Source: Palaemon carinicauda
Lineage: Eukaryota > Arthropoda > Malacostraca > Decapoda > Palaemonidae
DNA: 64,000 nucleotides
Assembly (NCBI RefSeq): GCF_036898095.1
Contig: NC_090744.1
Coordinates: forward strand, 95,049,228 to 95,113,227
Reading direction: 5' to 3'
Of this stretch, positions 33,434-44,533 are shown piece after piece. How positions within the stretch are numbered: the stretch's first letter is position 1; each line of letters starts with the position of its first letter. A program made the position numbers and the translations under genes. Under the pieces are notes generated by a model. That model did not search any database, had not been told where the DNA came from, and was given only the letters and a program-made list of their open reading frames with translations.

Positions 33434-33659
33434 GAGGATGTTCTGGCTGCACTCAGATAGGATACTAAGCCTTGCATGGTTCGTCAGCTCTGCCATGTTG
33501 ACCAACTTTTACCTGACCTCTACTCTTTAGTCCTTGAGTTGTATGAGTTGCTTTGTCTATAGTGTGTACATAGTTTTTGTTATCATTATCGCTAAGTCCT
33601 GGTATGAATGTGGATGCCAAGAAATTCAGATAATAACAGTATGTGGTAGGCATAACTAC
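33434..33659. other. Spacer between B2 and the LINE copy
   Basis: No feature recognised. Confidence 0.3.
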
Positions 33660-36110
33660 TTTTATTTGTTCCCTCTATCAAAATACAGATGATTCTACCC
33701 TTGATGGTCTTCTTACCACTATGGCTATGATACAAGATGATAGAAAGGCCTCTTTTTGATAGTTGGTGATTTCAACACCCACTATAGGAAGTGACTAAAT
33801 TCTGTTTCTCCTACTGATAGCCATAGCTTATGAGCTTTAGACTTTTCCTCTGAATAATGCCGTGAGCAAATCATAAGTGAAGCTACTCTCATTTCTGGTA
33901 ACTGTTTGGACCTAGTATACACAGACTCCTCTGGTGTTATAACAAGGAATGTTAGTTCTCCGGTGGGGACGTTTGATCATGCCTTGGTTTTGTTAGTAAT
34001 TAAGACTGTATACATAAAATTTCAAGCAGGCTGCAATGGCATTTTGAGTAATCTTTTGCATATGAATTGGACACAATTTTATGTAAGTGCTGATTGTTTT
34101 TCTCTTGAATGCGAATCGGGTCAACATAACTGCTAGTTAAAATACCAAGTGAAAGACAAACCTTGGCTCAATGATAACTATTAATGTGCTTACTGTATTT
34201 GGAGAAGCAGGAGGCCTATCATTTTTGGAAGAGTAACAGATTAGATTTGGCATGGAATAACTATACTCAGCAAAAAGAGTTCATGCTTAAACTGAGAAGG
34301 AATACAACTTGACCATTAAAGAAACCCTTTCTGGTACACACCAAATACATAAATGGTGGGCTACCCTTATATATCCACTCTTTGGTGTAGACTCAACAGA
34401 TCCTCCTTTACTTAAACCAGATAGCTCTGTCACTCACTGTTCAAAGGAAAAGGCAACCCTTTTTACTGATGCATTTGATAGTAAACAGAGCAATGGAAAA
34501 CTCAATCTTCATCATTCCTGTTTTTCTAAGGCTAAACTAACTAGATCAGGTTTCTGATCCTGTGAAATAAAAATACTTTTGATGGACCTTGATGCTTATG
34601 GAGGTGTAGACCCAAATGGTATTTTTTCTTTTTTTTTCATAAAGATTGCTGATTTCTTAGCCCTGTAAATTAGCAAGAAGGGGGGTCTTTTTGCACTTGT
34701 TGGAGAATTAGTAATGCTACTCCACTATGTTAATCTGTGTAGTAGCTCTACCCCTGCTGATTACTACCTAATTTCATTAACCCCCATATTATCGAAAGTT
34801 TTTGAATGTCCTTTGGCAAAATGTGTAAACATGTATGCATGCATAATTTGTTCAGTAGTTTGCAATTTAGCTTTTGCAAAGGCCTTTGAGCATGTGATTT
34901 CCTTCTTACAATTTCTAATACCATATAAAAATCCCTTGATTTTGGTCAGAAGTTTGTTTGCTTGGCCTTGATTTTAATGCTGCCTTTGGCCATGTTAATC
35001 ATGTGGCCCTTGTTTTCAAACCCAAAGAGTTGAGAGTGGGTGGGTCTTTTCTTGTTGTTGATGGGCACCATAGTGAGTATAGGAATGTAATATCTGGTGT
35101 TCCTGCCCTATTACTTTTCATACTATATACACAATATCTAGAAAGCAAGTTGGTTGCATATGAAGATGATGCTACTCTTTTTGCCTCAATCCCATCTCCT
35201 GAATGTAGATCTAGGGTTGATTAATCTCTTAATAGAGATCTAGTTCAAATTAGTGCATGGTGCAAATTATGGGGCATGAAGTTGAACTCTAACAAAACTC
35301 AAAGTATAATTGTAAGTAGGCTGAGGACAGTGGCTCTTCAACATCCAGATCTCTATACTGTATTGTACTCCTCCAAAATATTGGGTATGATTCTTGATTG
35401 CAAATTCACTTTAGAGAAGCATATTCGGTCTGTTTCTTCATCAATTGTACAAAGAATTGATTTATTGAGAAAGTCTTAAAGATTTTTGTTGATCAATCTA
35501 TCCTGAAGAAATACTCTAATTCCTTTATTATACTTTGTTCTGACTACAGTATTGTTCTCCCATCTGATCTTCAGCTTCTTCTCATCCTCAGTGGTTGAAC
35601 AAAAACTTGTGGCCTATTAATTCTTTTATTACTAATCTTGATATTCATCTCTGGCACTGCACTTCTTTAGTTCTTCATGCATGTTGCATAAGATTTTTCA
35701 TAATTCTGACCATCCTTTCCATTCTCAGTCTTTCCTTCATCATTATAAAACTCTACACTACACAGTATTCTATTAGTTTTATTCCAGCTGTGACCAGATT
35801 GTGGAATGATACTAATCTGGTAGTTGAATCAGTAGAATTTCAAAAGTTCAAACTTCCGGCAATTTTTTTTTTTTCATGTTGAACAGGTTGATATAAGTTT
35901 CTTTTCATAGTTTATACATGACAGATTTGTTTTAACACTGTTACTGATCTTAATATATCTTATACCGGGTATTCTTTATTTATTACTTCTCATATATAGA
36001 TTGTTTATTCCCTTTCCTCACTGGGCTATTTTTGCTGTTGGAAACCTTGGGATTGTAGCATCCTGCTTTTACAAATAGGGTTATAGCTTAGCTAGTAATA
36101 ACAATAACAA
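33660..36110 (+). pseudogene. Jockey/CR1-like LINE, decayed copy 1
   Basis: Plus-strand fragments of an endonuclease-RT protein appear in order. The endonuclease core (VGDFNTHY near 33765, then LDLVYTDSSGV and SPVGTFDHALVLLVIKT at 33905-34010) comes first. An RT N-terminal linker follows (HQIHKWWATL, HCSKEKATLF at 34320-34480). The RT palm is GLDFNAAFGHVNH, then VVDGHHSEYRNVISGVP and LVAYEDDATLFASIPSPECR (34960-35220), in which the YADD box has become YEDD. The post-RT part follows (ILGMILDCKFTLEKHIRSVS at 35375-35430). Stops and shifts throughout. The 3' tail at 36020-36110 (actgggctatttttgctgtt ... agcttagctagtaataa) is shared with the copies at 58-63 kb. Confidence 0.75.
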
Positions 36111-36912
36111 CTAGAAAAGCACTACGAGAGTGCACACCCCCGCCACGGCAGCTTATTTCTCGAAACCAGCTTGCCTTTCCCAGAATAAATTTTGGTCGAC
36201 CTTGACCTTTGACCTAGGACTTTCAAAATTGAATGGCTTCCACAATTAGGGTTGTAGCTTAGCTAGTAATAACAAAAACAACTAGAAAAGCATTACGAGA
36301 GTGCACACCCCCGCCACGGCAGCTTATTTCTCGAAACCAGCTTGCCTTTCCCAGAATAAATTTCGGTCGAGCTTGACCTTTGACCTAGGACTTTCAAAAT
36401 TGAATGGCTTCCACAATTAGGGTTGTAGCTTAGCTAGTAATAACAATAACAACTAGAAAAGCATTACGAGAGTGCACACCTCCGCCACGGCAGCTTATTT
36501 CTCGAAACCAGCTTGCCTTTCCCAGAATAAATTTTGGTAGACCTTGACCTTTGACCTAGGACTTTCAAAATTGAATGGCTTCCACAATTAGGGTTGTAGC
36601 TTAGCTAGTAATAACAATAACAACTAGAAAAGCATTACGAGAGTGCACACCTCCGCCACGGCAGCTTATTTCTCGAAACCTGCTTGCCTTTCCCAGAATA
36701 AATTTCGGTAGACCTTGACCTTTGACCTAGGACTTTCAAAATTGAATGGCTTCCACAATTAGGGTTGTAGCTTAGCTAGTAATAACAATAACAACTAGAA
36801 AAGCATTACGAGAGTGCACACCTCCGCCACGGCAGCTTATTTCTCGAAACCTGCTTGCCTTTCCCAGAATAAATTTCGGTAGACCTTGACCTTTGACCTA
36901 GGACTTTCAAAA
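36085..36912. repeat. 171-bp satellite, about 4.9 copies
   Basis: The anchor ccgccacggcagc starts at 36140, 36311, 36482, 36653 and 36824, exactly 171 bp apart each time, with only a few substitutions between units. Each unit combines LINE tail sequence (agggttgtagcttagctagt) with non-LINE sequence (ctagaaaagcattacgagag, then a tgacctttgacct block). Confidence 0.95.
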
Positions 36913-37435
36913 TTAAATTGCTTCCACATCTCAACATAACATTTAATCCCTGAAAGTTTCACTATTCTATGAGTAAAATTGTGGCCAGGAAGTTGTTCAC
37001 AGATAACAGACAAACGGGCACAAACATAGCCTCTTCCCAACTGGAAAAAGCTGGAAATGATTAAATTTTCGAAGGTCAAGTTGACGGTCAAGCAAAATGT
37101 CCATTTCATGTAATCAGCCATAAGGTTGGACCTCGTTGTCACAGATACTTTAAACTTGGTTTGTATTTGAGTGTAAGAAAATCCACACCAATTAATACAT
37201 GTTAAGGCAGATCAAGGTCGAGTTCAAGTTCAAGGTAAGTAAAAGGTTGAATTCCGGTCATCAACCATAGCGCCACAATTTTAATAGTAAAGTAATGAAA
37301 CTTGCAAGGCTCTTAAACTGTTATGTAAAGACCTGGAAAGGATCAATTGATTCTTGGAAAGGCTTGCTGGTTTCGAGAAATAAGTTGCCATGGCGGAGGT
37401 CTGCACTCTGAGCGCTTTTCTAGTTTTCTAAGAGA
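36105..37435. mobile_element. Fold-back element enclosing the 171-bp satellite
   Basis: The left arm (about 36112-36185: actagaaaagc, gagtgcacacc, ccacggcagcttatttctcg aaacc) recurs inverted and diverged at about 37362-37432 (ggtttcgagaaataagttgc ... gcgcttttctagttttc). Between them are the satellite and AT-rich unique sequence. Likely a non-autonomous fold-back or MITE-like element; no target duplication was identified. Confidence 0.5.
36203..36899 (-). promoter_or_regulatory. Five perfect DR1 nuclear-receptor motifs, one per satellite unit
   Basis: The plus strand reads TGACCTTTGACCT at 36203, 36374, 36545, 36716 and 36887. The reverse strand reads AGGTCAAAGGTCA, the ideal DR1 site for RXR/USP- or HNF4-type receptors (established motif). 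Whether any protein binds here is unknown. Confidence 0.5.
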
Positions 37436-38600
37436 CCTAAGTAGCAAATGAAGTTCCATGGAAAAAGAGTTACCTTATTCCATGTGGATGTATTATCCAA
37501 TTTGGATAACTTATGGATTAAAACCTACAACTTCCGTAAATATTTTGGTATTACATTATAGATATTTTCATATTGGTCTAGTCTTGTGATTACAAAGTTA
37601 TTTCATATAATTCGTAACATCTATACTTAGGTGTTTCTTTGAGAATGCTATGTTTCATATGTGATGGTGTCCTGTTTTAACTTTTGATCAAAGAACTCTG
37701 ATTAAATGTAACAATATGAAATCTAGTCTGTACCGGAAGTCAAAATTTTAGAAAGGTGTAAAACTGGGCGGAGTTTGTAAACATGCGGGAACTTCAAAGG
37801 ATAAAATGTTACTTAACTATTTCATAAAAAAATTTTTTAAAGTAATACATGACATGGACTTTAAATTTTTCACAACACACTTGGAAGAACAGTAACAAAT
37901 TTTGAAAAATATCAAAAGACTTCATACTTTTATGGATAAAGTACCTTATTCCCTTATCCTTCAGACTCTATAGCAAAATATGCAAATATTACCACAATGT
38001 CCCTTGGTAACAATGAATTCCACGGTAGTGAGAAATAGAAGTACTGTGTAGCAAAGGTAATATACTCTTAGCACAGCATTAGGCATAAAAAATATAAGGC
38101 GAAGAAATAACATAAAAACTTATAAGAAATATATCTAACAAATTTTTACATAGGATCCCCACCCAATCACAAGGTATTAGTATTTAATACACAATACAAT
38201 GCAACACAACCTAATTTAGAGTAACCTAACCAAACCTTGTTAACAAACCCCAGTACCCATATTCACTTGCCAGTTCTGAGATACCCAATATCCACCCATT
38301 GGAAAGGACCCTAAATTTACAAAGCAACTACCACTTGACCTAGCTTAGGGTAATTTTAGCAATGGAGACTACCTGCATTTAGTCGGTTAGGCTACCAACA
38401 GCCAACTGCTGTTAGGCCTCGTAAATCGTTAAAGTTTAAGTTTACGGTAAACTTGCTTACAAATTACTATGAATTTTTATATCAAACAGCAGACAAATTC
38501 TGGGTAGTTTGTAGCGCTACGACCAAGCGTCCTAATTTTCTTATTATCGCTCCGACTGTTATCTTGTATAGAATAAAAACGTTTGGAAATGGTCAACGGA
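37436..38600. other. AT-rich unannotated region
   Basis: No gene or repeat is recognised. Confidence 0.4.
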
Positions 38601-38850
38601 TCTTAAATATGTTGTGTAAGGGGGGGTCCGGGGGGGCGCAGCCCCCCTGGGTAAGCACACGGCTTTTAGCATAGGTTAGGTGGGTTTTTTAAGTTAGCTT
38701 CTCCCGTTGTACTCGTAAGTAAGGAACCTGTTGTGTAAGGGCGGGGGGGGGGGGGGGTCCGAGGGGCAAAGCCCCCCTGGGTAAGGATATGGCTTTTAGC
38801 ATAGGTTAGGTGGGTTTTTTAAGTTAGCTTCTCCTGCCAAAATCGTTTTT
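38600..38850. repeat. Duplicated GC-rich hairpin module (about 123 bp twice)
   Basis: Two copies of gttgtgtaaggg, a G-run, gtccg-ggggg-gc-aaagcccccctgggtaag, and gcttttagcataggttaggt, at about 38609-38720 and 38731-38845. Each has a short perfect GC stem (ggggggc...gccccccc). The first has a G7 run and the second a G14-15 run. Confidence 0.75.
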
Positions 38851-39440
38851 AGAACGACGGCCACAGATCAGAATATTCCCGTTTTCCACGGGATCTGGCC
38901 GTCACCCTACAAACGCTCCCAAATTCTGAAGCAATTATGGCATATGGCCGAGGTGCTTCGGCTTATGTAACCTATAATCAGTAGAGACTAGACTATGACC
39001 CATAAGACATTCAAGTTTTGAATGTATATTTCTAGCTTCAATGGAAACGTCAGCTATGATCTTGGCTATCATAATTTGAAATCTTTGTCCACTTAACAAC
39101 AACGCATTTTAACCCAGACTAGCCTACAGCTATATGAAAAACATTGCCCAGTAATACAGTACAATAATAGCAAAATTATATCGTGCCATAGATTTAGATA
39201 ATCAGCCAAAATAACAATACTTGGCTATAGTACTGAGCTCCGATTTGGTTACCATTACACCGACTGAATTCTGTCATTTATGCTTCAACCGAAGTTAAAA
39301 ATGAACATAATGTTATGTGTATTTTTTAGATCATTTAGTAACATTTATACTAACCTGAATGAGGCGTGGTACTTTTCAACATAAGAATGTCTCACTTCAT
39401 TGACGGACGTTGGCTGTGTTTACAAACACAGCGTCGTCGA
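38851..39440. other. Unannotated region
   Basis: No gene is seen. A small stem (cccgttttccacggg) near 38878 is the only local structure noticed. Confidence 0.4.
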
Positions 39441-39995
39441 CCGTCAGGTGTCGTTCTCTATTATGGTTTTAAGAAATAACAGGTGCGTTCCTTCTGTCTG
39501 GATAACGATTTAATTATTCATAAAAAAACAGAGATCCTAATAAAATTAGAATAATAAATAATTAAATCGTTAGCCAGACAGATTGGACTTATTCTTCTTT
39601 GTCTGCATCCCTTCCCACTTCTATGTGGGGACAGAGGTAGATGGAGTCTGGAGAACGCTGATCAGAAACATCGACCCCACATAGAAGTAGGAAGGGATGC
39701 AGACAAAGAAGTTCCTTCTGTCTGGTTAACGATATAATTATTTAAAAAAAAACAGATCCTAATAATATTAAAATAATAAACAATTAAATCGTTAGCTAGA
39801 CAAAAGGAACTTCTTCTTCTTCTTCTTCTTCTTCTTTGTCTGCATTCCTTCCCACTTCTATGTAGGGGACAGAGGTAGATGGAGAACGCTAGCCAGAAAC
39901 ACCGACCCCACATATTAGTGGGAAGGGATTCAGACAAAGTAGAAGAAGAAGAAGTTCCTTCTGTCTGGATAACGATTTAATTATTTTATATTTTA
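39441..39995. mobile_element. Nested palindromic MITE-like cluster
   Basis: gttccttctgtctggataac then gatttaattatt at 39485 returns inverted at about 39550-39580, directly at about 39713, inverted at about 39780-39810 and directly again at 39955. A second pair, ctttgtctgcatcccttccc then acttctatgtgggg (39597), returns inverted at about 39672-39709. A degraded version of the pair is at 39834-39938. The whole tract can fold into a chain of hairpins. Part of it translates to a repetitive frame that is not a gene. Confidence 0.65.
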
Positions 39996-40008
39996 ATATC
40001 AAAATCTC

Positions 40009-40036
40009 GTTTTTTTTTTTTTTTTTTTTTTTTTTG
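40009..40036. repeat. Poly-T tract
   Basis: Run of about 27 T bases next to the palindromic cluster. Confidence 0.9.
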
Positions 40037-41060
40037 GATTTCATGTCTGAAAAAAATACTATTTTCCGATTCAGAATTTTTTTTAGTTAATGATGTAAAG
40101 GATAGCCAAAAGTCATTATTTTGTGAGTGATTAAATACTGTAGTTTTTCTCTTCTATGGAATTCTTTTTCTTTGATAGAAAAAAACTGCTAATATAAATC
40201 AAATTAAATTCAATAGAATTCTTCGAAGACTTACTTATGTTCTGTTGTTAGTTCCCCCTTTTTTTTTGTTTAATGTGTCAACTAGCAAGAGATGAGTAAA
40301 AGACAATTACATGCCACTTCAACTTGAATCGTTACAAGATGAGTGATATATTTATGCAGCTTCCCTTAGCCAGGATAGTTCAACAGAAAAACATTACAAT
40401 AGTCACTGTCAAGTTCATAAATAATCACTGACTTAGGAGGAACACCTTATGATGCAAAACTTCTCCATTGGTCGCTTATCAGCAGCACATTAAATCCTTC
40501 CATGATACTCACACTTACCTCACGCACACTTTCTCGTCTCCTGCACTCTAAGGTCCTTCCTTTCCAGTATGTCTGTCATACCATGTATCCAACCCTTTCT
40601 AGATCTTCTTACCATCCTACACTTAGTATTTTTTAATAATAAAATATTTTCATTTACCACCTCAAAATGCTCGGCTGCATTCTATCACTTATGGTGCATT
40701 TCTACAAACACTTCTATATCTCCACATTTGCAGTTTAGATGACCTCCTTGAGTCAGTATTTTTTACCTCACACTCAACATTCTCTGAGTCAAATTCTTTG
40801 TAAAAGTACTGGCTACTCTTTCCCTTTCATCCTTTATCCTTCAAATGTCTTCCCAATCATTCAAATTATCAAAAGTGAGGAGATTATCCAACTCGATGAG
40901 TCAGACTCGAATCTTACAAAAAATATCCTATTTTTCCATTTGACCTTCAAGCAGTACGTTTTTCATTGACAGTAGGACACTAGAAAGGGGTCTGGCATCA
41001 GAGCCCGAATATCTTACCAGAACCTGTAGGCCTATGTTACTGTCATCATCATCATCAGCC
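40037..41060. other. Mostly unannotated, with a weak RTE-like relic
   Basis: On the minus strand near 40610-40510 the broken frame reads RKGWIHGMTDILERKDLRVQ. This resembles the RPRKRW-DCV-DL-KKGI segment of RTE-like C-termini such as 21215-21445. The rest has no recognisable content. Confidence 0.35.
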
Positions 41061-41079
41061 CTTATTAATCCACTGCAGA

Positions 41080-41421
41080 ACAAAGGCCTCAGACACGCCT
41101 TTCCACTTGGGCCATTTTATGGTCTTTCTGTGCCAGTTTACGCCCACAAACTTCCTTAGTTTGTCGATCCATTATCTCTCTTCCTTTGTTTCTTTTACAA
41201 TAATTAGGGACCCATTCTGTCATCCTTAATGTCCATCTATTGTCTATAATTCTAATTATATGTCCTGCACATGTCCATTTCTTTTTCTTACATGTTGTTA
41301 GAATATCATCTACTTTAGTTTGTTTTCGTATCCATATTGCTCTTTTTCGGTATGTTACTGTACATACTAGTAAATAATGACTCTTTGGTTGGGTTATTCT
41401 TGCAGAGCTTTTTAGTTGCAT
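41080..41421 (-). pseudogene. Non-LTR endonuclease-RT C-terminal relic, copy 1
   Basis: The minus-strand frame encodes RKRAIWIRKQTKVDDILTTC, then KKKWTCAGHIIRIIDNRWTL and WVPNYCKRNKGRE. This is the standard C-terminal region of arthropod endonuclease-reverse-transcriptases (IR-QTKV-DI, KWTWAGH, DNRWT). No RT remains in this piece. Confidence 0.7.
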
Positions 41422-41529
41422 TTCAACCTCGCCACATTATCACACACTATTACTTCAATGCACAAGAGATGGATCGTCCATGATGTGTCAATTGGATTTT
41501 TTTTTTTTTTTACTGCCTGAAGAATTCCT

Positions 41530-41765
41530 GTCTCCAGGATTATATTTAAGGCCATATCGAGAGTATGCCTAGATATTACACTGATAGTTATCAGCTTTTT
41601 TTCATCTCTGTAAAATGTTTAGCGACACTGAAAACCCTTTAAGATAAACATATTTCATATCGAAAGTATGCCTAAGATATTACACTGATACTTATCAGCT
41701 TTTTTTTTTCAATCTCTGTAAAACATTTAGCAACACTGAAAACCCTTTATGATAAACATATTCCA
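41530..41765. repeat. About 113-bp tandem duplication
   Basis: The block from gccatatcgagagtatgcct to gataaacatatt is repeated immediately as tcatatcgaaagtatgccta to gataaacatatt, with a few differences. Function unknown. Confidence 0.8.
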
Positions 41766-42160
41766 TTAGGAATCATTTCCTTATCAAGATTTTCAGGTAA
41801 GTAACAAAGGACTCCAATTTTATTGTAAATAAAAAAGTAGAAGGACAAATTTAGAATTGATTGCAACACCGAGTCTTCAATATACTTGCTAATGCGATTA
41901 AACAATTCAATATATATTGTATAAGCATGTACATTTCATAGAGCTTGCTGAAAAATTATCACAAAAACTTTGAGTACTCATAATTTTCATTACAAATAAG
42001 GACTAGGAATCAATATTACTTAAGCCTATGTACGGTATGTTCTTTAGCATTTTATTCATTTGTTATTGTTTAATGATGCCATTTCCCTATGATATTGCTA
42101 CCCTTGACAATGCATAAGTTCTTGTTTATAATTATGTTTTTGCCCCTGTTTGTTTGTGAA
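41766..42160. other. Unannotated AT-rich region
   Basis: No gene or structured repeat recognised. Confidence 0.4.
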
Positions 42161-42164
42161 CAAC

Positions 42165-42530
42165 TTCGTTAATACGTTGTATTTTCTTACTTTCCGTGCT
42201 TCTTTTATAGTCTCTTGGGACCCATTCTGTTATTCTTATTGTCCATTTATTATCTGTCCTTCCCATTATATGTCCTCCCCATGGCCATTTCTTTTTCTTA
42301 CATGTTAGAATATTGTTTATTTTGATTTAGCTCTTGTAATCACGTTGCTCTTTTTCTGTCTCTTAAGTGTCATTCCCCTCACTACTCTTTCCATAGTTCT
42401 TTGAGTTGTTACTAGCTTATGTTCTAGGGCTTTAATAAGGCTCCAAGTTTCTGATGAATATGTTAATACTGGTAGGAACAGTTGATTGAATCCTTTTTTT
42501 TTTAAAGAAAGTGACATCTTACGTCTCATA
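42165..42530 (-). pseudogene. Non-LTR endonuclease-RT C-terminal relic, copy 2
   Basis: The minus-strand frame reads LPVLTYSSETWSLIKALEHK, then TQRTMERVVRGMTLKRQKKS, the region just after the RT domain (LTYGSETW-L-KALE-KL--QR-MER-MLG-TLRD). It overlaps in homology with copy 1 around RKR-GHGE, so 41-42.5 kb carries two separate copies of one family. Confidence 0.7.
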
Positions 42531-42732
42531 ATTTCATCCCATGCTTATCCTTCTTTTACTTTATTTCATGTCCTAGGGACACACTGTCCGTCCTAAGTAT
42601 GTATAGTTATTAACAATCCCTAGAGTCTCGTCCATACCTTATTTATTGTCTCTGCATTTTCATTGAACATTATCTTAGCTTTACTTATATTCATTTTCAG
42701 TCCTTTATTTCTGCTTTCTTTATTCAAATCTT

Positions 42733-42915
42733 CTATCGTCTTTTGCAATTCCCCCATGATTCACTAAATAGAAAAATGTCATCTGCAAATCTTAAGTTGT
42801 TAAGGTATTTTTCATTAATGTTAATTTCTACATTTTGGCAAACTGAAATTCTTAAAATCTTCTTCAAGGCACACTTTGAAGAATTTAAAGACCAGGAATT
42901 AGAACACAAAAGCAA
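42733..42915 (-). pseudogene. Non-LTR RT catalytic-box fragment
   Basis: The minus-strand frame contains YLNNLRFADDIFLFSESWG, the FADD catalytic box of a non-LTR RT. It is upstream of, and in the same orientation as, the C-terminal relic at 42165-42530, so it probably belongs to the same decayed element. Confidence 0.65.
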
Positions 42916-43017
42916 ATTCTAAATTTGACTCACATACCTTAATTCTATAATACAAGCAAAATAGATTTGTGTAGACCAGTCACTTGTTTGAATATATTTT
43001 TCACTGCTATGTGCACT

Positions 43018-43020
<3 letters not shown>

Positions 43021-43112
<92 letters not shown>
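43021..43112. repeat. (TA)n microsatellite
   Basis: Pure alternating TA tract of about 90 bp, directly next to the Penelope-like element end. Confidence 0.95.
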
Positions 43113-43116
<4 letters not shown>

Positions 43117-43339
43117 ACTGGGAAAATGAAAATAGGAAATATAAGTCCTGACTAGTTTTGTGATACATATTTAAGAAATATGTATTTACTTCTATGTTTT
43201 TAGGAACACTATAAGTCTGTAGCCCTAAATATATTGATGATGAAATAAATGAGATTAGAACAATAGGTAAGAAACTGAAGTACCCTGAAATTGTATTAGA
43301 TGATACACTAAGGACTGCTAAAAAGACTTTTTTGGTAAT

Positions 43340-43880
43340 GATAACAGGAAAAACTATAAGACACAAAACCTGCTTGTACTGCCTTATAGTATTTCTTTTA
43401 AAGAAATTCCCCAACTGATAAACAAATTCAACGTTAATGTAACATTTAAGAGTAGCAAGACAATAAAAACAGCCCTAATAAAGAATTCTCCTGACATTAC
43501 CAAGGGATGTATATATCATATTCCATGCAATTCATGTGAAAAATTCTATATTGGTCAAACTGGTAAAACCCTCCAAAGAGAATTGAACAACATGAGAAGA
43601 GTGTCAGATATGCTCAAGATAATAATGCAATCTTGCCCCCATTAGAGATGAAAATCACCCTATTGATTGGTCATATGCAAAGAAAATAGTTCATTCAAAT
43701 AACTCATTGGAAAGAAACATCTTAGAGTCCAGTTTTATAGAGTAAACCTTTGATAATAACTTAAATATTGGACATGGAATGTACAAACTCAATGCATTTA
43801 TATGCAAAGATATTTGCAAGCTATATAAAAGAACTCCATGTCCCACAGATAATAAATGCCACTGTGAAATTAATATTTAG
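43340..43880 (+). pseudogene. PLE C-terminal GIY-YIG endonuclease
   Basis: The frame reads LPYSISFKEIPQLINKF, VTFKSSKTIKTALIKNS, then GCIYHIPCNSCEKFYIGQTG. This is the CIY...YIGQTG core of the GIY-YIG nuclease of Penelope-like elements, with the linker Cys pair (IPCNSC). A frameshift near 43590-43630 moves the rest to another frame: EHEKSVRYAQDNNAIL, then ENHPIDWSYAKKIVHSNNSL and ERNILESSFI, ending at TAG about 43740. The nuclease would nick DNA for retrotransposition; this copy is broken. Confidence 0.75.
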
Positions 43881-44310
43881 ATCCAAGATAGCATTCCCTG
43901 GTAGGTAAAACTATTTCGTAAAGTATACATAATTGCTTTGGCACTATATATTATGTTAGATACTGTATAATTATTGATATGTATGTAATTGTATGTTCCT
44001 GTTGATAGGTTTATATGTGCATAACTGTATATGTGTATTAATCATGTGTACATACACGTACATGTAAGTCTATGTATCTATGTATATGTATTGGCATATG
44101 TGTAGGTATGTATGTACTGTATGTCTGTATATGTACAGTATACCTGTATGCATATGTATGTCTATGTATATATTTATACTGTACGTATGTGCAGATATGT
44201 ATAGATAAGTTTGTATATATACATATGATTTTGCTTATGTATTTATATGGATAAGGCTACCTCCATTAATATAAAATTGTATTGGATCCCTAAGCAAATT
44301 TACCTGTCAT

Positions 44311-44359
44311 CTCATTAGCCACGTGCCCGTAAGAGTCTCCCTGGCACGTGGCTAATGAG
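44311..44359. other. Perfect 17-bp inverted repeat containing CACGTG
   Basis: ctcattagccacgtgcc (44311-44327) and ggcacgtggctaatgag (44343-44359) are exact reverse complements around a 15-base loop. Each arm holds a CACGTG E-box. It lies in the 3' part of the PLE remnant. Confidence 0.8.
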
Positions 44360-44496
44360 GGGTGAACTCCTTCCAGAAACACCCGATAACAGCCCAGGTA
44401 GCTGGTCTGGGAATGCCTCATTGTTCTATAAATCTCTCTATGTATGTCCGTACATATACTGTACCATATAAGTAAAGAAACCTTGTTCAATATATC

Positions 44497-44533
44497 AGTC
44501 CTCTGAAGAAGCATCACGAAACTAGTCAGGACT
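44497..44533 (+). ncRNA. Hammerhead-ribozyme-like motif in PLE end
   Basis: AGTCCT (44497-44502) pairs exactly with AGGACT (44528-44533) as stem I. Between them are the core box CTGAAGA (44503-44509), a very short imperfect stem II (GC-ATC-AC), GAAA (44518-44521), and a minimal palindromic stem III (ACTAGT) ending in GTC before the predicted cleavage site. The minimal palindromic stem III is as described for PLE hammerheads that act as dimers. The extra A after CTGAAGA and the weak stem II make activity uncertain. Confidence 0.5.

Noticed and set aside
37212..37255. Possible hormone-response cluster (aaggtcgagttcaagttcaa ggt)
   Set aside because: Half-sites are imperfect and irregularly spaced, unlike the exact DR1 in the satellite.
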